From NCBI RefSeq assembly GCF_900323885.1, contig NZ_OOHJ01000018.1, positions 2,467,001-2,531,000 of the forward strand: DNA of 64,000 nucleotides. The letters run 5' to 3'. A model generated the notes under the pieces. It was not told the DNA's origin and did no database searches. It saw only the letters and a list, made by a program, of their open reading frames with translations. Of the stretch, positions 58,735 through 64,000 are shown one piece after another (the stretch's first letter is position 1; the number at the start of each line of letters is the position of its first letter). Source of the stretch: [Actinomadura] parvosata subsp. kistnae. GTDB taxonomy: Bacteria > Actinomycetota > Actinomycetes > Streptosporangiales > Streptosporangiaceae. The position numbers and the translations under genes were made by a program.

Positions 58735-59289
58735 TTAGAAAGGCGGCTCGTCGCTGAAGTCGCTGCCGCCGCCGAAGCCGCCGCCGCCCTGCTGGCCGGC
58801 GCCGTAACCGCCGCCGCCACCGCCCTGGAAGCCGCCGCCCTGAGGCGGGGCGGGCGTGGCGGAGGCCCACGGGTCGTCGGCCGGGCCGCCACCGAAACCG
58901 CCGCCACCGCCGCCACCCTGACGGGAGGTGCGGTTGACCTTGGCGGTGGCGTTACGCAGGGACGGGCCGACCTCGTCGACCTCGACCTCGTAGACCGTGC
59001 GCTTCTCGCCTTCCTTGGTCTCGTAGGACCGCTGCTTGAGCCGCCCCTGCACGATGACCCGCATGCCGCGCTGGAGGCTCTCGGCGGCGTTCTCCGCCGC
59101 CTGCCTCCAGACGTTGCAGGTCAGGAAGAGGCTCTCGCCGTCTTTCCACTCGTTGGTCTGACGATCCATGAACCGCGGAGTGGACGCGATGCGGAATCGA
59201 GCCACCGCTTGCCCCGTCGGGGTGAAGCGCAGCTCCGGGTCGTCGACGAGGTTGCCGACGATGGTGATTACGGTGTCGCCTGCTGCCAT
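58735..59289 (-). CDS. ssb: Single-stranded DNA-binding protein
   Basis: 184 residues. OB fold (MAAGDTVITIVGNLVDDPELRFTPTGQAVARFRIAST, about 1-110), a Gly-rich disordered linker with repeated Gly/Phe, and the acidic tip DFSDEPPF that binds partner proteins. It coats single-stranded DNA in replication and repair. Between rpsF and rpsR as in most actinobacteria. Confidence 0.97.
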   Translation of the reverse strand: MAAGDTVITIVGNLVDDPELRFTPTGQAVARFRIASTPRFMDRQTNEWKDGESLFLTCNVWRQAAENAAESLQRGMRVIVQGRLKQRSYETKEGEKRTVYEVEVDEVGPSLRNATAKVNRTSRQGGGGGGGFGGGPADDPWASATPAPPQGGGFQGGGGGGYGAGQQGGGGFGGGSDFSDEPPF

Positions 59290-59367
59290 GGCTAGCGCTC
59301 GCCTTCCTGCACGCCTTCGCTTGGGTTACGGCTCAGAGTACGGGGCTGCTCCGACAAAAGCCGGAGG

Positions 59368-59658
59368 TTAGTGCACGTCCGGACGCAGGACCTTGGTGCG
59401 CAGGATGCCCTCGTTGAGGTTCATCTGCCGGTCGAGCTCCTTGACCGTCGCGGGCTCCGCGGACAGGTCGATGACGGCGTAGATGCCTTCGGACTTCTTG
59501 TCGATGTCGTAGGCGAGACGGCGACGGCCCCAGACGTCGACCTTCTCCACCGTGCCGCCATCGTTGCGGACCACGCTGAGGAACTGGTCGAGGGACGGCG
59601 CGACGGTGCGCTCATCGAGCGAAGGGTCCAGAATGACCATTACTTCGTAACGACGCAT
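59368..59658 (-). CDS. rpsF: Ribosomal protein bS6
   Basis: 96 residues: MRRYEVMVILDPSLDERTVAPSLDQFL and the KVDVWGRRRLAYDIDKKSEGIYAVIDL region are diagnostic. First gene of the operon; AGGAGG precedes the ATG by 9 bp. Partners S18 in the small subunit. Confidence 0.98.
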   Translation of the reverse strand: MRRYEVMVILDPSLDERTVAPSLDQFLSVVRNDGGTVEKVDVWGRRRLAYDIDKKSEGIYAVIDLSAEPATVKELDRQMNLNEGILRTKVLRPDVH

Positions 59659-59851
59659 GCGGGACTCCTACCTCCTCTGGACTCTTGCGGTCACGACACT
59701 CTGCCGTGACAGGAGGACGCTGACGTCTTGACCCGGGCTGCCCCTTTCGGCACCCCGGGGGTGATGGGGCACCCATCACAACGCAGCGTGCCCCAGGTTA
59801 CCAGCCGTGGATAGGTGGGAAGGCCTGTAGGAAACCAAGGGGGTGGTGGCT

Positions 59852-60169
59852 GTGCCACATGTGCTTCAGCCCTCCGAAAGGGAGCGGTTCAGGCTCACGC
59901 TCAATCCGGACGGTCGTCCGCATCCGGTGGAGAACATCCTGGCCATCGTCACGCTCGTCTGCGGTGTGGTCGCCTTCGTCTCGACGTTCTGGACCTCGGC
60001 GCACATGATCGGGTCGTGGGTCGGCACGCTGGGCTTCGGCGTCGGCCTCTACTCGCAGTACGTCTCCGCCACGACGCCGCAGCGCTCACTCAACATCATC
60101 GGCCTCGTGGGCTCGTTCGTGGGCGCCGCGCTGGGCATCGCCCACGGCGGTTTCCTCCCCCACTCGTGA
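59852..60169 (+). CDS. Small membrane protein, function unknown
   Basis: About 105 residues. GTG at 59852 lies 8 bp after AAGGGGG; GTGs at 59843 and 59846 are in-frame alternatives. Two or three hydrophobic helices are seen (ENILAIVTLVCGVVAFVSTFW, MIGSWVGTLGFGVGLYSQYV, NIIGLVGSFVGAALGIAHGG). Divergent from rpsF. No domain recognised. A terminator follows 20 bp downstream. Confidence 0.7.
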   Translation: MPHVLQPSERERFRLTLNPDGRPHPVENILAIVTLVCGVVAFVSTFWTSAHMIGSWVGTLGFGVGLYSQYVSATTPQRSLNIIGLVGSFVGAALGIAHGGFLPHS

Positions 60170-60188
60170 GCACCCCGTGCATGAGCAA

Positions 60189-60213
60189 CGGCCCCGGTTC
60201 GCCGGGGCCGTTT
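60189..60213 (+). terminator. Intrinsic terminator between two small membrane protein genes
   Basis: Stem CGGCCCCGG / CCGGGGCCG with a TTCG tetraloop, then TTTC. It lies between convergent genes and probably acts both ways. Confidence 0.85.
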
Positions 60214-60226
60214 CATATGTGTGGCT

Positions 60227-60403
60227 CTACCCGATGTGCAGGTCGATGCCGAGCAGGACCAGGAACCAGAGGAACACCGCGAGCAGGGCCTCCGCGACAT
60301 CCCGGAGCAGCCCCGGAGTGATGTAGTCGTACACCCAGGCGACGTAGATGCCCACGATGACGTAGACGAGAACGATCAGCGCCCGTAAGCGCCAGCGGCT
60401 CAT
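60227..60403 (-). CDS. Short two-helix membrane protein (58 residues)
   Basis: ATG at 60403 with AGGAG at good spacing; stop TAG at 60227. It starts MSRWRLRALIVLVYVIVGIY, then VAWVYDYITPGLLRDVAEAL and a second helix LLAVFLWFLVLLGIDLHIG. Basic residues at the start suggest the N-terminus lies inside the cell. Too short for most gene finders; the ribosome-binding site, terminator on one side and hydrophobic pattern make it likely real. Function unknown. Confidence 0.7.
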   Translation of the reverse strand: MSRWRLRALIVLVYVIVGIYVAWVYDYITPGLLRDVAEALLAVFLWFLVLLGIDLHIG

Positions 60404-60480
60404 ATGTGTTCTCCTCAGGAGTAGGGGGTGCTCCCGCGACTGCCCTGAGCTGCTGATGCCAAACGGATAAGCTCGGTGAC

Positions 60481-61224
60481 ATGGTGCTAATCGGAGCTCA
60501 TGTCGATCAGGACGACCCCGCCGCCCGCGCCGCGGAGGTCGGTGCCGAGGTGGTGCAGTTCTTCCTCGGCGACCCGCAGGGCTACGACAAGCCCGTACTG
60601 CCGGCCAAGCCGGTCGAAGGGGTGGACGTCTACATCCACGCCCCCTACCTGATCAACGTGGCGACGACCAACAACCGCATCAGGATCCCCAGCCGCAAGC
60701 TGCTGGAGCAGCACCTGAAGGCGGCCGCGAGCCTCGGTGCCAAGGGGCTGATCGTGCACGGCGGCCACGTCAACAAGAGCGACGACCCCCAGAAGGGGTT
60801 CGACAACTGGCGCAAGGTGTTCGAGCGCATGGAGTGCCCCATCCCCGTGCTGATCGAGAACACCGCGGGCGGCGGCAACGCGATGGCGCGCAAGCTGGAG
60901 CGCATCGCCCGCCTGTGGGAGGCGCTCGACGGGTTCGACGTGGGCTTCTGCCTCGACACCTGCCACGCGCACGCCGGCGGCGAGGAGCTGGTCGACGTGG
61001 TCGAGCGGGTCAAGGCCATCACCGGCCGCATCGACCTGGTGCACTGCAACGACTCGCGCGACGACTTCGACTCGGGCGCCGACCGGCACGCCAACCTGGG
61101 CCAGGGGAAGATCGACCCCGAGCTGATCCTGGCGGTCTGCCGGGCGGCGGGCGCGCCGATCGTGGTGGAGACGCCGGGCGAGGGCCAGGCGGACGACATC
61201 GCCTTCCTGAGGAAGAACCTCTAG
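60481..61224 (+). CDS. Deoxyribonuclease IV-like AP endonuclease (Nfo family)
   Basis: 247 residues. TIM barrel of AP endonuclease family 2: IGAHVDQDD at the start, HAPYLINVAT, LIVHGGHVNKSDDPQKG, VLIENTAGGG, FCLDTCHAHAGGEEL, VHCNDSRDDFDSGADRHANLGQGKI and VVETPGEGQ give the nine metal ligands of the trinuclear zinc site. It cuts DNA at abasic sites in base excision repair. TAAGCT (60468-60473) lies 7 bp before the ATG. Confidence 0.94.
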   Translation: MVLIGAHVDQDDPAARAAEVGAEVVQFFLGDPQGYDKPVLPAKPVEGVDVYIHAPYLINVATTNNRIRIPSRKLLEQHLKAAASLGAKGLIVHGGHVNKSDDPQKGFDNWRKVFERMECPIPVLIENTAGGGNAMARKLERIARLWEALDGFDVGFCLDTCHAHAGGEELVDVVERVKAITGRIDLVHCNDSRDDFDSGADRHANLGQGKIDPELILAVCRAAGAPIVVETPGEGQADDIAFLRKNL

Positions 61225-61297
61225 GAATTACACACAGCCTGTGGATAACTTCCCTGGATTACCAAGACGAGAAAGTGGGTAAGGGTGGTCGGCCTGC

Positions 61298-62362
61298 TCA
61301 GCCGGCCCAGGCCCCGTCCAGGAATCTCGCGGTGTTGACCAGCATCAACGGGCCCGAGATCAGCCCGTACAGCACGAACACCCACGTCCGCCTGGTCGCG
61401 GCCCTCGCGACCAGCACCCACAGCGGGAACCACAGCATCAGCGAGCGCGGGATCGACAGGTAGTACGCCGACGTCATCAGCGCCGCCGCCTGCGTCCCCG
61501 TGTAGACGGCCTCGCTCCACCGGCGCAGCACGAGCAGCCACACCAGCCCGGCCACGACCAGCACGGCCCCGACGATCTCCATGCGGAAGGCCACCGCGAA
61601 GTCACCCGACCCCATGGCCGAGCGCCACGTCGTCGCCCACGCCTGCCACGGCCAGGCGAAGTCGCGCCCCCATCCGGCCTCCTGCGCGTGCTTCCACGCC
61701 AGCCAGTCGCCGGTCCTGCCGTGCTGGTAGTACGAGTACGCGACCAGCGGCACGAACGGCACCGCCAGCCACCCGGCCTGCCGCCACGACTCCTTCCGGA
61801 GCACGAACTCCACGATGAGCGCGACCGCGAGGAACAACCCCGTGATCCGCACGCACGACGCCCCCGCCGCCAGCAGCCCCGCCGACAACCAGTTGCCCTG
61901 CCGGGCGGCCAGCCACGCCGGGATCGCGAAGGCCAGGAAGAGCGACTCGCTGTAGCCCGCCGCCAGGAACACCGCCATCGGGAAGAGCAGCAGCCCCAGC
62001 ACGGCCATCCACCCGGAGGCGCCCTCGACCTCGGCCAGCCGGGCCAGCGCCAGCATCGCGACCGCGCCGGCGGCCAGCGAGACGAGCAGCCCGGCCGCGG
62101 CCCAGTCGGGCACCACGAGGTGCACCAGCCGCAGCACCGCCGGCAGCCCGGGGAAGAACGCGGGCAGCCCGTCGTCCGGCGGCTTGCCCGGCTCGCCGTC
62201 GTAGCCGTACTGGGCGATCGTGATGAACAGCGTGGCGTCCCACTTGCGCCACTTGTCGGCGTACGCACCCATCCCGACGCCGAGCACCGTGGCGACGAGC
62301 AGCCCGGCACGCGAGCCGAACCACAGCAGCAGCGCGTCCCGGCCGGCCGAGCGAGTGATCAT
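61298..62362 (-). CDS. PIG-V-type membrane mannosyltransferase
   Basis: 354 residues with about eight to ten hydrophobic helices. WDATLFITIAQYGYDG near the N-terminus and AFFPGLPAVLRLVHL, FPMAVFLAAGYSESLFL motifs match PIG-V/Gpi18-like GT-C enzymes, with the acidic catalytic pair likely in KWDATLF. These use lipid-linked mannose. Its ATG overlaps the GT87 stop by 4 bp. The pair probably makes a cell-envelope glycan. Convergent with the endonuclease gene. Confidence 0.82.
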   Translation of the reverse strand: MITRSAGRDALLLWFGSRAGLLVATVLGVGMGAYADKWRKWDATLFITIAQYGYDGEPGKPPDDGLPAFFPGLPAVLRLVHLVVPDWAAAGLLVSLAAGAVAMLALARLAEVEGASGWMAVLGLLLFPMAVFLAAGYSESLFLAFAIPAWLAARQGNWLSAGLLAAGASCVRITGLFLAVALIVEFVLRKESWRQAGWLAVPFVPLVAYSYYQHGRTGDWLAWKHAQEAGWGRDFAWPWQAWATTWRSAMGSGDFAVAFRMEIVGAVLVVAGLVWLLVLRRWSEAVYTGTQAAALMTSAYYLSIPRSLMLWFPLWVLVARAATRRTWVFVLYGLISGPLMLVNTARFLDGAWAG

Positions 62363-63681
62363 CTCAGGGCGGACTGGAGGGTGAACCTGTCGGGGGCGTC
62401 GTCGAACACGCCGCCCGCCTGGTCGTCGATGTCGGCCTGCCGCACCACGTCCTTGTCGGGCCGCAGCACGTCACGCACGACGAACGCCATCATGATCCCG
62501 ATCGTGATGATCCGGCCCCACACGGCGGTGAAGTACGTGTCGTCGCCGATGCCCAGGTCGTCCCGGCTGAGCGGCGGCTGCGCGAGCAGGTAGAGCCAGA
62601 TCGCGACGAAGTACCACACCTCCGCGAGCTGCCACAGCACCAGCGGCTTCCAGTTCGGCCTGGCCAGCACCGCGAACGGCACCAGCCACAACACGAACTG
62701 CGGCGACCACACCTTGTTCGTCATCATGAACGCGGCCAACGCCAGGAAGCAGATCTGCGCCAGCCGGGGCCGGCGCGGCGCGGCCAGCGTCAGCACGGCG
62801 ATGCCCAGGCACAGGATCGCCAGCGACACCATGCCGAGCTTGCTGACGTCGGCCTCGCCCAGCACGGGCCAGCCCTTGTTCTGGAAGAACAGCCACGGCG
62901 AGCCCCAGTCGACCCCGCGTTCCTGGGAGAAGACGTAGAACCTGCGCCACCCCTCCCACGCGAAGACCATGAACGGCACGTTGACCACGAGCCACGCGCC
63001 CACCGCCGCGCCCAGCGTGACGAGGAACGGCCGCCACCGCGCCGTCCGCCACGTCAGCAGGAACAACGCGCCCAGGAACATCAGCGGGTAGAACTTCGTC
63101 GCGATCGCCAGCCCCAGCAGCACCCCGGCCGCCACCTGGCGCTGCCGCTTCCACGCCAGCAGCATGCCCATGGACAGCGCGCCGGCCACCAGGTCCCAGT
63201 TGATGTAGGCGGCCAGCACCACGGCCGGCGAGATGGCGTACCAGAGCGGGTCCCAGCGCCGCGTCGGGCCGGCCACCGCGGCCATCAGCAGCACGCCCAC
63301 CACGAGGCAGACGCCGAGCAGGACCACCGTCAGGTCGTAGAAGCGCACCGCCTGCGACACGTGGTCGGGCTCCAGCGCGCGGGCGATCCAGCTGAACACC
63401 TGCATGACCTCGCCCAGCACCACCGGGTACTCGACCTGCTTGTCGAACGGCACGTGCGCGAAGTACGGGTTCTCGGTGGCCAGCGCCCGGTCGAAGTACA
63501 GAGGGTAGATGTCGGTGTAGCAGAAGTTCGTGTAGGTGGAGACCTGGTCGTTCCACCCGCCGGTGCGGCACGGCAGCCGCACCACGTACGCGAGGGTCGC
63601 CCCCAGGGCCGCGATCAGCCCCAGGGGCAGGTACGGCACGGCACGCGCCACCCAGGGGGCGCGTGCCTCGGTGCTCGTCAC
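62359..63681 (-). CDS. GT87-family (DUF2029) membrane glycosyltransferase
   Basis: 440 residues with about ten hydrophobic helices. NENPYFAHVPFDKQVEYPV-type loop, AAYINWDLVAGALSMGMLLAWKR, and GVLLGLAIATKFYPLMFLGALFLL are typical of actinobacterial alpha-mannosyltransferases that use polyprenyl-phosphate mannose (Rv0051-like). Its GTG overlaps the PBP stop by 4 bp. The order PBP - GT87 before rpsF is like that in mycobacteria. Confidence 0.87.
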   Translation of the reverse strand: MTSTEARAPWVARAVPYLPLGLIAALGATLAYVVRLPCRTGGWNDQVSTYTNFCYTDIYPLYFDRALATENPYFAHVPFDKQVEYPVVLGEVMQVFSWIARALEPDHVSQAVRFYDLTVVLLGVCLVVGVLLMAAVAGPTRRWDPLWYAISPAVVLAAYINWDLVAGALSMGMLLAWKRQRQVAAGVLLGLAIATKFYPLMFLGALFLLTWRTARWRPFLVTLGAAVGAWLVVNVPFMVFAWEGWRRFYVFSQERGVDWGSPWLFFQNKGWPVLGEADVSKLGMVSLAILCLGIAVLTLAAPRRPRLAQICFLALAAFMMTNKVWSPQFVLWLVPFAVLARPNWKPLVLWQLAEVWYFVAIWLYLLAQPPLSRDDLGIGDDTYFTAVWGRIITIGIMMAFVVRDVLRPDKDVVRQADIDDQAGGVFDDAPDRFTLQSALR

Positions 63682-64000
63682 CGGTCCTCTGGTCTGGTCG
63701 ACTTCGGTCGCTCGCCGCTGGCTCTCGGCTCGGGCACGGAGCCCTGGCCCGCCAGGCCCACGTCGTTGGGGTTGGTCTCGGAGAAGTCGTCGCCGGTGTT
63801 GTCGTCGCCCGTGCTCACGTCGTCGTCGGGGACGGTGGCGTCGTTGCCGTCGCAGCCGATGAGGCAGTCGTCGTTGCCGCTGCCGTCGTCGAACGGATTG
63901 TCGGAGCCGAACGGGTTGTCGTCGCCCTCGGGCGTGGGCGTCGGCGTGGGGGTCGGGCTCGGCACGATGTTCTCCGGCACGCCCACCTCGGCCCGGTCGG
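63678..64000 (-). CDS. Penicillin-binding protein C-terminal tail (partial)
   Basis: The frame is open to the right edge, so only the last 106 residues are seen. They are low-complexity: Pro/Thr repeats (SPTPTPTPTPEGDD), then Asp/Asn/Gly-rich sequence with two Cys (DCLIGCDG). Such tails end class A penicillin-binding proteins of actinobacteria. The call rests on position next to GT87 and tail style, as in the mycobacterial ponA1 region, and not on a visible catalytic domain. Confidence 0.6.
   Translation of the reverse strand, partial: DRAEVGVPENIVPSPTPTPTPTPEGDDNPFGSDNPFDDGSGNDDCLIGCDGNDATVPDDDVSTGDDNTGDDFSETNPNDVGLAGQGSVPEPRASGERPKSTRPEDR

Noticed and set aside
1..64000. CRISPR arrays, insertion sequences or prophage
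   Set aside because: I saw no regular repeat-spacer array, transposase, integrase or phage structural gene.

Overview
The window is chromosomal DNA of a high-GC Gram-positive bacterium, almost certainly an actinomycete. The evidence is strong G/C bias at third codon positions, a C-terminal SARP/AfsR-type regulator at the left edge, an LAL-type LuxR regulator, F420-type (LLM) oxidoreductase, lysC-asd coupling, the dnaX-ybaB-recR cluster with a short SRP RNA, tadA beside its associated proteins and a tRNA-Ser, and the gene order PBP - GT87 - ... - rpsF - ssb - rpsR - rplI - dnaB known from the origin-proximal part of actinobacterial chromosomes. A member of the Streptosporangiales (Nonomuraea-like) is my best guess; this is inference, not read from a marker gene.

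Layout. 1-13.6 kb: mixed metabolic and regulatory genes (SARP C-terminus, methyltransferase, 2-hydroxyacid dehydrogenase, GNAT/TetR pair, HxlR, SURF1, phosphatase, amidohydrolase, YkvA protein, then a TetR / LLM oxidoreductase / amidase unit). 13.7-23.9 kb: secreted M15-like protein, asd-lysC, DUF5063-recR-ybaB, a frameshifted GAF regulator, dnaX, SRP RNA and tRNA-Ser(GGA). 23.9-31.5 kb: lipoprotein, two tandem secreted or membrane-anchored zinc metallopeptidases, a small ParB-like protein, tRNA-Ser(CGA), tadA with two associated paralogues, upp, and small membrane proteins. 31.6-41.9 kb: regulators (HTH-TPR, GntR, MarR, SoxR), an isolated sliding clamp (dnaN paralogue), and a two-component system divergent from an ABC exporter. 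41.9-49.8 kb: UspA, LAL regulator, MacB-like ABC/FtsX exporter, VOC protein, a Nudix relic and a GtrA protein. 49.8-64 kb: dnaB with a class 3-type intein, MATE and APC transporters, a polar amino acid ABC importer, rplI-rpsR-ssb-rpsF, small membrane proteins, endonuclease IV, two membrane glycosyltransferases and the tail of a penicillin-binding protein.

The most unusual thing I see is not a gene. At seven places short tandem repeats (units of about 14-42 bp) sit on or directly beside the 3' end of a coding sequence, and at six of them the unit contains the stop codon (4326-4358, 6998-7095, 10027-10124, 30241-30378, 36523-36576, 49782-49860; a related array lies at 48487-48618). At three convergent gene pairs the array runs from one gene's stop codon to the other's. 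I do not know this as a described element class. Other points of note are a class 3-like DnaB intein with a shortened homing endonuclease, a cluster of DnaA-box-like sites upstream of dnaB, a 2-hydroxyacid dehydrogenase whose catalytic His is Arg, a C-run frameshift in a GAF regulator, a SoxR box over the soxR start, and many -10 elements placed 6-8 bp before start codons, suggesting leaderless mRNAs.
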